DNA of 64,000 bases from Armatimonadota bacterium (GTDB lineage: Bacteria > Armatimonadota > HRBIN16). The notes under the pieces are model-generated. The model saw only the letters and a list, made by a program, of their open reading frames with translations. It was not told where the DNA came from and did no database searches. The translations under genes and the position numbers were made by a program. Positions 8,399 through 17,300 of the stretch are shown piece by piece (position 1 is the stretch's first letter; every line of letters starts with the position of its first letter). The DNA lies in assembly GCA_026003175.1 (NCBI GenBank), contig BPGT01000001.1:720839-784838 (forward strand). The letters run 5' to 3'.

Positions 8399-9222
8399 GT
8401 TTCCTCCCCCTGTATCGTCTGCCGTAGTGCCAGCGCGAAGGCAGTATTCAGAGTGTGGCTTGGCTTCACCGCCACGAGCAACGCCTCTACCTGCGCGCCC
8501 ACCAGCGTCATATCACCGATAATGTCCAGCACCTTATGCCGAAGCACTTCATCCGGGAAGCGGAGGGGCGCGCTGTAGCGGTCGGGGAAAACCACCAGCG
8601 CATTGTCCAGACTACCGCCCAGTGCTTTCCCTCGCGCCAGCAACGCTTCCACCTCCTCCCAGAAGCCGAAGGTACGAGCAGGTGCTATCTCCTCCAGATA
8701 GTCTATTTTATCCAGATGGAACCATGCTACCTGCGTACCTATCAACGGGTGGTCATAGTGTACTGTGGTGATGAGCAACCGTTCGGGGTGGGGCATCGCC
8801 CAGATGCCACGGTCACCAGCCATCACCGATACCGGGCGCGTGAGGCGGATGCGCTGTCGCTCTGTGCTTTGCTCGCGTAGCCCCGCCCTGTAGAAACGCT
8901 CCACCCAGGGCTTTGCACTGCCGTCTAAAACCGGTATCTCCTCGCCTTCCACCTCGATGCGCACATTATCTACGCCTGCGCCAGCCAGCGCAGAAAGCAG
9001 GTGCTCGACCGTCATCACGCGCACCCCATCCACGCCCAGTGTGGTACACCTGTCGGTGGAAACCACGTATTCTGCCAACGCGGGTATTATCTGTCTGTCT
9101 ACGTAAAAGACGATACCAGTGTTCTCATCCGCCGGTTTGACCGTCACCCGGCATTGTTTGCCCGTGTGCACGCCAACGCCCTCGACGCTCACTGCCTCCT
9201 TCAGCGTGCACTGTCTGTTCAT
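8395..9222 (-). CDS. lpxC: UDP-3-O-acyl-N-acetylglucosamine deacetylase
   Basis: A 275-residue zinc amidase that carries out the committed step of lipid A synthesis. Zinc ligands are visible as H74 in TVEHLLSAL and H229/D233 in RHKVLDIIGD; the general base is E73 and H256 in KPSHTLN matches the general acid. The substrate-binding FGFWEEVEAL loop is present. The length is slightly shorter than the E. coli enzyme (about 305) through a shortened C-terminus. Start and stop overlap lpxD and fabZ by ATGA. No FtsH-type degradation tail can be recognised. Confidence 0.96.
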   Translation of the reverse strand: MNRQCTLKEAVSVEGVGVHTGKQCRVTVKPADENTGIVFYVDRQIIPALAEYVVSTDRCTTLGVDGVRVMTVEHLLSALAGAGVDNVRIEVEGEEIPVLDGSAKPWVERFYRAGLREQSTERQRIRLTRPVSVMAGDRGIWAMPHPERLLITTVHYDHPLIGTQVAWFHLDKIDYLEEIAPARTFGFWEEVEALLARGKALGGSLDNALVVFPDRYSAPLRFPDEVLRHKVLDIIGDMTLVGAQVEALLVAVKPSHTLNTAFALALRQTIQGEET

Positions 9223-10247
9223 CTTTTCTCCTCCAACGACGAACTCAATTTTCGTTCCAGCTCCTTCACCCGCTCGAACAGTTCAGGCAGGCGGCTGGTG
9301 TAAGCCATGAGGCGCAGCTGCTTGCTGTGCTCGCGGGCGGGGCTGCCGAAGTAGCGCTGTCCACCCTGCAGGTTGCCTGCCACCCCGGATTGCGCAGCAA
9401 CGATGGCGCCGTCGCCGATGCTGATGTGGTCTGCTACGCCCACTTGTCCTGCTAATACCACATAGCGCCCCAGCCGAGAGCTGCCCGCAATACCCACCTG
9501 CGCAACCAGAAGACAATTCTCCCCAATCTGCACATTATGCCCGATGTGTACCAGATTGTCAATCTTGGTGCCCGAGCCGATGCGGGTTACACCCGTTTTC
9601 GCACGGTCAATGCATACGTTTGCGCCAATCTCCACATCGTCACCAATCTCCACCGTACCGATGTGCGGCACTTTGCGGTGCACGCCGTCCACTGTGGCAT
9701 AGCCAAAACCGTCTGCGCCGATGACCGAGCCCGGATGTACTATGACTCTGTTTCCCAGCTTCACCCCATGCATGAGAGTAACGTTTGGGTACAACACACA
9801 CTGCTCGCCTATCTGCACGTCCCGCCCGATGTAGCATAGAGGGTACAGCACGCTGCCTTGCCCGATACGCACCCCTGCTTCGATAACACATCCCGCACCG
9901 ATAGCCACGTTCTCCCCGATGTCGGCGTCTGGCGAGATGACGGCGTTGAGGTCAATACCTTCAGGATGATGGGGTTCAGGGGCGAATAGCTCCAGCGCTT
10001 TCAAGAACGCCTGCCTGGGCGATTCGACGCGCAGAATGGGCTTTTCAATGGACGGAGCATTCTGCCATACGATGACCGCCGCAGCCGGACACCGTTCTGC
10101 CATGCGCAGGTAGCGCGGCGACTCCGCAAATACCACATCTCCCTCCTGCGCGAACTCTATCGAGGATACGCCGGTGATGGAGGTACTGGCATCGCCCTCC
10201 ATCTGCGCGTTTAGTTTTTGTGCCAGTGCTTGCAATGTGAGTTTCAT
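9219..10247 (-). CDS. lpxD: UDP-3-O-(3-hydroxyacyl)glucosamine N-acyltransferase
   Basis: A 342-residue trimeric acyltransferase for the second acylation in lipid A synthesis, at the N-2 position. The N-terminal uridine-binding domain covers about residues 1-100 (SSIEFAQEGDVVF). Left-handed beta-helix hexapeptides follow at about 101-305, with the catalytic His in NLVHIGHN (H237). A C-terminal helical extension with a basic/acidic repeat ends the protein. The length matches the family. It overlaps the preceding lipoprotein gene and lpxC by ATGA at each end. Confidence 0.95.
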   Translation of the reverse strand: MKLTLQALAQKLNAQMEGDASTSITGVSSIEFAQEGDVVFAESPRYLRMAERCPAAAVIVWQNAPSIEKPILRVESPRQAFLKALELFAPEPHHPEGIDLNAVISPDADIGENVAIGAGCVIEAGVRIGQGSVLYPLCYIGRDVQIGEQCVLYPNVTLMHGVKLGNRVIVHPGSVIGADGFGYATVDGVHRKVPHIGTVEIGDDVEIGANVCIDRAKTGVTRIGSGTKIDNLVHIGHNVQIGENCLLVAQVGIAGSSRLGRYVVLAGQVGVADHISIGDGAIVAAQSGVAGNLQGGQRYFGSPAREHSKQLRLMAYTSRLPELFERVKELERKLSSSLEEKR

Positions 10248-11275
10248 GGCATGTTCCCTCGCATCTCCCGGGCGATTTGTGGGGTAACATCAGGCACGCC
10301 TGCGCGCCCCTGCCAGACAGGTACCCAGCCGTGGCGACGGCATATCGCTTCCACCCACCGTTTGACATCTTGTTCTATCAGGGAGCGGATGTCTCGTTGA
10401 GGAACTGCAGGTGGGGGAGGCAGCCGCACTCCGCTGATAACTTTGTTCGGCATGCTGAAGGTAGTGTGCGGGAAGGTAACGGGCTTGCCCATGTCGGCGA
10501 AGGCGCGCACCTGTACGCTGGCGCGGAGCTGCTCCGCCTGCAGGCGTTGGGCGCTCCTCTCTCGCAGTTCTTCGCGTCTGCGTGCATATTCCTGTTCAAT
10601 GGCTTCCGTACGTTCGCGGATACGGCGAGCAGTTTCCTCCTCGAGGCTTGCCAGCTTGTGACGAAGTGTTTCCGAGAGATGCTGTTGCTCTGTTTCCACT
10701 TCCTGCAGGCGGACATTCAGCGTGTCGCGCTGATCGGGGCGGATACGCACCAGTCGCTGCAAAATGCGTCGTTTGATTTCGGCATCAGCTTGTGGCAGCT
10801 GGTACTGGCGCAATGCTTGTTCGACCTCTTGCTCCGCCTGGCGGAGCTCTTCCTGACGCGCCAGCTCCGTTTGCGCCTTCTGCTCCGTTTCCAGCTGTGC
10901 CATCTCCTCTTGTAAAAGGCGCGTTTCCATCTGTTGCAAGCGGGCGGTCAATGCCTGTTGCTGTTGCGCGGATGTTTGTATCACGCGCTGGCGTCTGCGC
11001 TCGGAGTCAGGCGTTTGCATAGGCTGAAGAGTTGTGCCCGGCAAGGAGAGGGTTGTCGGGAACGTTTCCTCCCTGACGGTGTGTGTCGGCTGGGGAGTGC
11101 GCCCGGATATCTGCGCATCCCATAGAGGATGGTATACTAGCAATGCTTGCCATTGTACGGTGACCATCCTCTGGGGCGGTCTCCGGACGCAACCACTCAG
11201 GCATCCCCCAGCTGCCAGCAATGCTAGAAGCAGGATGACTGTTTGTCTACTTCTTGTTGAGTCGTTTGATGACAT
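10244..11275 (-). CDS. Predicted lipoprotein with long coiled coil, unknown function
   Basis: 343 residues from the ATG at 11275, which overlaps the ompH stop by 29 bases; a start 24 bases upstream is possible. A hydrophobic stretch ends in a lipobox LSGC at about residue 28, so it is probably a lipid-anchored periplasmic protein. After a Pro/Thr-rich linker, roughly residues 85-250 are charged and Gln/Glu/Arg-rich with heptad-like spacing, a long coiled coil. The C-terminal part (PPPPAVPQRDIRSLIEQDV) looks globular. I do not recognise a family. Its site between an OmpH/Skp chaperone and lpxD suggests a role in outer-membrane protein or LPS handling, which is inference from position only. Confidence 0.8.
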   Translation of the reverse strand: MSSNDSTRSRQTVILLLALLAAGGCLSGCVRRPPQRMVTVQWQALLVYHPLWDAQISGRTPQPTHTVREETFPTTLSLPGTTLQPMQTPDSERRRQRVIQTSAQQQQALTARLQQMETRLLQEEMAQLETEQKAQTELARQEELRQAEQEVEQALRQYQLPQADAEIKRRILQRLVRIRPDQRDTLNVRLQEVETEQQHLSETLRHKLASLEEETARRIRERTEAIEQEYARRREELRERSAQRLQAEQLRASVQVRAFADMGKPVTFPHTTFSMPNKVISGVRLPPPPAVPQRDIRSLIEQDVKRWVEAICRRHGWVPVWQGRAGVPDVTPQIAREMRGNMP

Positions 11276-11870
11276 CGCTGGTGATGTCGTTAGAGGCATA
11301 AAGCACCTGCGTGCTGTCGAACACTACTGCCAGTCGCTTTTCCTGCGCGACTGCTGCCACCGCTTTGCGGATGTCCTGCAGCATCTGGTTAATCATCTCA
11401 TCGCGCCGCGTGTTGAGCTGCTGCTCGAAGTCGTCCTGCATCCGCGCCAGTGCCTCTTTGTTACGGTTCTCGATAGCGGTAAGCTGGTTGATACGCTGTA
11501 CCTCTTGCTCGGACGGCGGGTTCTTCTGGCGCAGCTGGGAAAGCTCCTGATTGAGCTGTTGCGACTTCTGCTCGATCTGCTGCATTCGTTGCTTCTGCTG
11601 GTCAGTTGGGTTCGCGATACTCGCCAGATTCTCATACTCGGTGATTTCTGCCTCGTCGAGCAGCAGGTTGTTCGCCCTCCATTGCAGCTTGGCACGCATC
11701 TGGTCACGCATCTGCTGCAGTTGGCTTTCCAGTGTTTTGCGCTGTTCGTACTCGTCCACGACGCGCTTCAGGTCTACCATGCCGAACGCGCTTTGTGCTT
11801 GTGCCCCCGCGCCCGCGGTCAGGCTGATGACTCCTGCTATTACTGCTAGCAGGCTGAACGTTCGCTTCAT
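11247..11870 (-). CDS. OmpH/Skp family periplasmic chaperone
   Basis: A 207-residue protein with a signal peptide (hydrophobic residues about 6-25, cleavage near GAQAQS). The mature part opens with FGMVDLKRVVDEYE, the OmpH/Skp beta-strand motif, followed by long Gln/Glu/Arg-rich helices and a closing strand (RLAVVFDSTQVLYAS). Skp trimers hold unfolded outer-membrane proteins in transit to the BAM complex. At 207 residues it is somewhat longer than E. coli Skp (161). A clear GAGGAGGA lies before the ATG. It follows bamA by 36 bases, the same bamA-ompH-lpxD order found in many proteobacteria. Confidence 0.9.
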   Translation of the reverse strand: MKRTFSLLAVIAGVISLTAGAGAQAQSAFGMVDLKRVVDEYEQRKTLESQLQQMRDQMRAKLQWRANNLLLDEAEITEYENLASIANPTDQQKQRMQQIEQKSQQLNQELSQLRQKNPPSEQEVQRINQLTAIENRNKEALARMQDDFEQQLNTRRDEMINQMLQDIRKAVAAVAQEKRLAVVFDSTQVLYASNDITSDVIKRLNKK

Positions 11871-11906
11871 CGGTTATTCCTCCTCGTGTTTCTCACTGAT
11901 GATACC

Positions 11907-13688
11907 TCAGAATACATTGCCGATGCTGAAGTGAGTACGTGCTCCCTCACTACCGAAGCCGTAGTCCAGCCGCAGTGGCCCGATAGGTGTGCGCACTCGG
12001 ATGCCGATTCCTGCGCCTATCTGCGGTTTGAAGCCGGAGTGCTGGGTAAAGTTGTTAATTGTGCCATAGCGTCCGCCCCAGGCGTCGCCGGCGTCTACGA
12101 ACAGTACGCCCACCAGGTTCTGCGCCAGAGGGGCACGATATTCCACGCTGAGCAGCGCCACGTTCTCGCCCCAGAAGCGGTCTTCAGGGTAGCCTCGCAG
12201 GCTCTCTGCACCGCCTAGGAAGAACTGTTCGAAGAAGGGTAGTTTCCCAAACGCCTTACCTGCATACAGCCGCACGGCAAAAACATGTCGCTTGTCGGCA
12301 AGCGCGCGTCTGCGCCCCTGCGGGGAGAAGTAGCGCCTCAGGTCTATGGAAACCTTATTGAAGTTTGCCTTACCCACAAAACCGCCCGAGATGGCAGTGC
12401 CGATGTCCTTCAGGTCTGCCAGGGCGGTTTCGACAGCAAAGGAATCGAAGCCGCCTGAAGCGGGGTCAAAGTCCACGTCGCGCGTGTTGTGCGTCAGACG
12501 CAGTGAGAGTGAGCTCACCGTGCCGTCCTGCTTGATAAACACCTCGCTGGGCAGAACCGCCGGGTTGTTTGTGCGTACCGACTCGGTGCGTAAGCCGATG
12601 TAGGCTCGCGTTGTTTCCGATAGCGGGCGACTGAGAGTAACGATGCCGCCGCGGCGCCGTTCGTCGTACCGGTCCTCGTTGCCGATGGTGCCGGGGTCGG
12701 AAGTGAACAGCCCGCTGCTGAACCGGTAGAGGGTTTTGTCAAAGACGCTAAGCGACAACGAGGTATTGCGACTATCCAGCCAAGGTTCGGCGAAGTTTAT
12801 CTCGTAGTTGTTGGCGTTGGCAGGTCCGCCACGCTCGAGACGTATACCCAGCGTTTGCCCAAGTCCCCGGAAGTTGGTTTCGAACATTTCGAGAAAGCCC
12901 ACTAGCTGCTGGCGATTGTTGTAGGCTGCGCCGACGGAGAACAGCCCGGTACGCCTTTCCACCACGTTCACCGTGACGATGACTTTGCTCAGGTCGGAAC
13001 CGATTTCGGCTTTATAGCTGATGTCGTCGAACAGCTCGGTATTGTATACCCTCTGCAGGTCCTTTTGAATCTGTTCGAGGTTGTACAGCGCGCCCGGGCG
13101 GGTATAGCGCATTTCGCGAAGCACGACCCGCTCGCGCGTCTTGCGCAATCCGGTCACCTTCACCGCCTCCACAGTAACCTCTTTCAGAGGCAGATTCAGG
13201 ATAGTGGGGTCATTGCGGTCGGGACCGACGGTGTCGGGGTCCACGTTCACCAGATATCCTTTCTGCATGTACAGCCGGGTAATCGCCTCGATGTCGGCGG
13301 CGAGGTCGTTGTGATTGAGCAGTCTACCCGGCTGTGTGCGCATCAGCTTCAGTATCTCGTCGGTGGAGAAGACGGTGTTGCCAGTGATGCGCACCTGACT
13401 GATGCGAGGGTATTCCTGTACCTCGTAAATGATGCGAATACCCTGCGGGGTGGTTTCTGTGCGCGGGATAACGTCACTGAAGAAGCCCATATCCCGCAGC
13501 GCAGCACGGTCTTTACTGAGCAGGGACTGGTCGAAGTCCATGCCAGGTTTGGCTGAGATTTTTGCCAGAATGGCTTCCTGGGGCACGTTGACATTGCCTC
13601 GGATCACAACCTCAGCGATACGCTGCGCATGGGCAGCAATGGCGATTGCCCACAGTGTCAGGCAGAATATTATGCGCAGTATTCTCAT
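11907..13688 (-). CDS. bamA: Outer-membrane protein assembly factor BamA (Omp85)
   Basis: 593 residues from the ATG at 13688, chosen because a signal peptide (MRILRIIFCLTLW to AHAQ) begins there. Three POTRA domains follow: RIAEVVIRGN, RISQVRITGN and TVEAVKVTGL each open one. E. coli BamA has five. The C-terminal half is a 16-stranded barrel of the Omp85 type, with FFLGGAESLRGYPEDRFWGEN (VRGF/Y-like loop) and the end HFSIGNVF closing on Phe. BamA inserts beta-barrel proteins into the outer membrane. TamA is an alternative with three POTRAs, and tamB is in the same operon, so this protein could serve as BamA or as a combined partner; linkage to ompH and lpxD favours BamA. Confidence 0.9.
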   Translation of the reverse strand: MRILRIIFCLTLWAIAIAAHAQRIAEVVIRGNVNVPQEAILAKISAKPGMDFDQSLLSKDRAALRDMGFFSDVIPRTETTPQGIRIIYEVQEYPRISQVRITGNTVFSTDEILKLMRTQPGRLLNHNDLAADIEAITRLYMQKGYLVNVDPDTVGPDRNDPTILNLPLKEVTVEAVKVTGLRKTRERVVLREMRYTRPGALYNLEQIQKDLQRVYNTELFDDISYKAEIGSDLSKVIVTVNVVERRTGLFSVGAAYNNRQQLVGFLEMFETNFRGLGQTLGIRLERGGPANANNYEINFAEPWLDSRNTSLSLSVFDKTLYRFSSGLFTSDPGTIGNEDRYDERRRGGIVTLSRPLSETTRAYIGLRTESVRTNNPAVLPSEVFIKQDGTVSSLSLRLTHNTRDVDFDPASGGFDSFAVETALADLKDIGTAISGGFVGKANFNKVSIDLRRYFSPQGRRRALADKRHVFAVRLYAGKAFGKLPFFEQFFLGGAESLRGYPEDRFWGENVALLSVEYRAPLAQNLVGVLFVDAGDAWGGRYGTINNFTQHSGFKPQIGAGIGIRVRTPIGPLRLDYGFGSEGARTHFSIGNVF

Positions 13689-13722
13689 GGTTGAACCGGT
13701 GTTCCCTCCTTCTGTGAAGCCG

Positions 13723-14289
13723 TCAACCCCTGTAGTAGGGCTCCAGTTTTCGGCGCAATAGCGCACGCGCACGTGAGATGCGCGTCTTCACGGTATCCAG
13801 CGGCAAGCCGGTGACCTCCGCAATCTGTTCGTAACTCATCCCCTCCAGGTCACGCAGGACTGCGAAGGCGCGATAGCGCGGGGGCAACGAGTGCACCGCC
13901 TGATGTATCCGTTGAATCAGCTCCTCTTTCTCCAGCATTTGCAACGCCGATGGCGACGGGTCGGGTAGCTGCGTGAACAGGCTCTCGCCGTCTACATCTA
14001 CGGGCTCGTCCAGCGAACGGCTCACAAACTCCTGTTCGCGTCGAAGCCGCCGCAGGTACGAGCGATACTCATTGATGGCAATTCGATACAGCCAGGTGTA
14101 AACGCTTGCCTCACCGCGAAACCGCCCGAACGCTTCGTATGCCTTCACAAATGTGTCCTGCGTCAGGTCTGCAGCAAGATGCGTATCCGACACAATGTGG
14201 CAGAACAGGTTATAAATCCGAGCGTAGTACGCATCGACCACTTCTGCGAACCGGCGACGGTGTTCTTCTTTGTCCTCATCCAGTGCCAT
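13723..14289 (-). CDS. ECF-subfamily RNA polymerase sigma factor
   Basis: A 188-residue sigma-70 factor with region 2 (RIYNLFCHIVSD, then DLTQDTFVKAYEAF and the VYTWLYRIAINEYRSYLRR segment, about residues 25-85) and region 4 (LPPRYRAFAVLRDLEGMSYEQIAEVTGLPLDTVKTRISRAR, helix-turn-helix, about 135-182). The linker is about 50 residues long. It recruits RNA polymerase to a dedicated promoter set, typically after envelope stress. No anti-sigma gene adjoins it; the neighbours are tamB and bamA. That placement suggests that it monitors or amplifies envelope assembly genes. A weak CAGGAAA precedes the ATG. Confidence 0.93.
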   Translation of the reverse strand: MALDEDKEEHRRRFAEVVDAYYARIYNLFCHIVSDTHLAADLTQDTFVKAYEAFGRFRGEASVYTWLYRIAINEYRSYLRRLRREQEFVSRSLDEPVDVDGESLFTQLPDPSPSALQMLEKEELIQRIHQAVHSLPPRYRAFAVLRDLEGMSYEQIAEVTGLPLDTVKTRISRARALLRRKLEPYYRG

Positions 14290-14348
14290 GGCTTTCCTGT
14301 AACGATGCCCTTTGTTCTGCGTCGCCTTGGCTGCTGTAGTCTTTCACT

Positions 14349-17300
14349 TTAGAAACGAAAACTTCCTTCTATGCCCCACAGGCGCTGCTGCTTCTCATCC
14401 ACCGAGAAACTCAGCAGTAGGCGACGCGATAGTCGCGTCCATTCTGGCAATTCATAAAGTATCTTGACAATGTACCGGTCTTGCTGCGCGGATACCGTTC
14501 GCCAGTAACTCAGACTGAAACCGTTCCATAACCGTTTCACTAAAGTTACGGTAACCGGTTCGTATCTATCGTACTCGAGACGGAACTCGCGCAGCTGTAA
14601 AGCCTCCTCGATTCCGCGCTCCAGCGGTGAAAAGAGCTGGGGTACGTAGGCAGAGGTGAACAGGTTCACTACCTCGCGCTGGAGCACCTGCTCTACGTTG
14701 CGCCCGGTCAGCAATTCCTCTATCGTACCCACTCCGAGCGCACGTGCAATCTGCTGGGTGGAGAGCTCGGGCGGGTCGGAACGGAACTCGGTACGCAGCC
14801 CTTCCGGCGAGGTAATCGCCCCGTTGACCAGGACGGTAATACCATACCGGCGAACGCCGCCCGCAGGCGAAGCCAGGCTGAGGCTGGTGCTTGCCTGCAC
14901 GTTCACGTTGACGCGAAATGGGTTATCGCCCGGAACCGGATAGTCCAGCGCAATAATGCCCCCCGGCTCCAGGCGAAAACGTGCGGTGGGGAAGTACACG
15001 TAGCCTCGCTCCAACCCCAGCTGCCCGTGTACCACAGGCTCCTGTAGCGTGCCGCTCAGCACGATGTCGCCGGAAGCCTGTGTGGAAAGACGCGGGCTAT
15101 TTAACCACATGCCCTCGCCGACGCGCAGCACCACATTATCAAAGCGCAGGTTGACAGGCAAGGGGCGGGGTTCCGCTCTCTGCTCGGGGAAGCTGGCTGG
15201 CAGGGTAAATGCTCCACCGCTGGCGGTAATCATGCCCGCTACCTGCGGACTTTCCGCGCTACCCGTTATCTTCAGATCGCCGTCCAGGAAGGTGCGTATC
15301 TGTTCGCCGTACTGCCCCGACAGGTTGCGTTCTTCCAGCCAGAATCGCTCCAGCTTCAGGCTGGCGTCAATGCGTTCCTGTTGCTCTCCGCCGAACTGTA
15401 CCGTGCCCGTCCCGACGATGCGTCCACCGCGCGGCGTATCTCCCACCGCCGAGAACTCTACGAGGCGAACGGTATCGCTGGACAGCTGTACCATCGCGCG
15501 AACATCGCGCAGTCCGGTTGCCATCGGGGCGACACGGAGTCTATCGGCGTCAAGGCGCATCTGCCCGGAAAGCTGGGGAGAGGCTCGCGTGCCTGCCAGA
15601 GTTGCCTCCAACGACCATCGTCCTGCGACGTCGGTCACCTTTGCGGCGGGGAGGTATGCCAGCAACGCACTCAGCGGTTGGGGAACCGCTTCTATATGCA
15701 GATTTATCGGCTCCTCTTCAGGTACACCGAACGGTTCCCAGTGGAAGGGCAGGGTTCCCCAAAGGCGCACCTGTCCGTTCTGCTGTGCCAGTACGACCTC
15801 CGATATATCTATCTTTCCTTCCGAAAGTTGTACTTTACCGGTCAGCACCCGTTCGGCGCGCACCCCCCCAAGCTGAGGCTCCTTCAGCGCGACCGTCAGC
15901 GTCAGGTCGGGAGAATCGCTTTTGCCGGTGGCTTCAAGGGTAGCCATCTCCAGCCTGCCGCGCAGTTCGGTCGCCCGTGGGAGCCACCGCTGGAACCAGG
16001 ACAGGTCAAAGTTGTACGCCTCTGCACTAAGGTGTATCTCCCCATCGGTATTGATTGTACCGGAAGCCATCAGGCGGTGTTCCCCGTTCGCCAGGACCGC
16101 GTTGCGCAATTGCCATGTACCGGCAGCATCCCGACGTATCTCCGCCTGCAGTGTGCCCAGAGCGCGCCCATCTATCTCGATATCTTCTATGCGCGGCGAG
16201 GCTTGCACGTTTAGCCTCTCGCTTTCTCCCCATAGCCGGAAGGGCGCTGTCACCTTGCCAGTAATGCGTCCCATTTCGCGCAATACCTCGCCCAGTCTGG
16301 GTACTCTATTGTGTAGCCACGTGCTATCCAGCGCACGCAGGCTTAGCTGCTCCAGTGAAGATACCGTTAAAGTTCCTTCTGCTTCAACAGCACGTGGTGA
16401 ACTTGTCCACTGGAGGGAGCGGAGCGTAACCTCTGCCTCCGGGCTGGTAAGGCGGACGTTGTGGGCGTTCAACCCCTCTTTGCGCCACTCTATCTCAGCA
16501 TAACCGTTGCTCAGCTTCAGTACATCCCATACGGCGCCCTCCGTGAGCAATTCCCCACGAAATTCTGGCTGGTTTTCATTACCGGAGAGCACGCCACGTA
16601 GCGATACCTCTCCGCTGATACCTTGAGGAGCATCTTCGGGCAAAAGGGGGCGTATCTGAGCGAGAGGCAGCTGTTTGCCCTCTACGCGGAATGATAGCCT
16701 ACCCTCGTTATCTCGCTCGCCTTCCACCTTCAAAGCGCCATCGCCCAGCCTGGCAGAAAGCGGGGCAACCTTTAGCGTACCGTCTTCGTAATGAAGCGAA
16801 CCGGTGAGATTGGTTAAACTCCAGTGCTGTATCTGCACAGTGGGCACGTTCAGGGTTAGGTCAGCGGTGGGCGAGCGCAGATTGCCCGCAACATGAAAGA
16901 ACACCCTTCCGATTGCCTCTATCGGAGGCGGGCTTTCACCATCTGCCTGCTCGCGCAGAGCTGTCAGAACCTCCTGGGCATCTACATTGTTCGCAACGCC
17001 GGCGATGGTGATCCGCGCCTTGTCGGCATCCAACGGCTGCTGCAATTCGCCCTGCAAGGTGACCTCCATCGGCGGACGACGGATGATACTGCTTTCTACA
17101 GTAACCCTTTGCGCGGAAGCCTGTACGCGAGCGACCAGGTAGTCTAGCGTCCAGCGTCGCCACTGTAGGTCGGTCGCCTCTATCGTGCCTCGAAATACCG
17201 GTTTAGCGAACGGACCCTGCAGAACGCCTCGCGCATACACCCACGCAAAAGGCACATCGCCCTCATGTTTGATCTTTGGAGCAAGACGTTCTACCCATGG

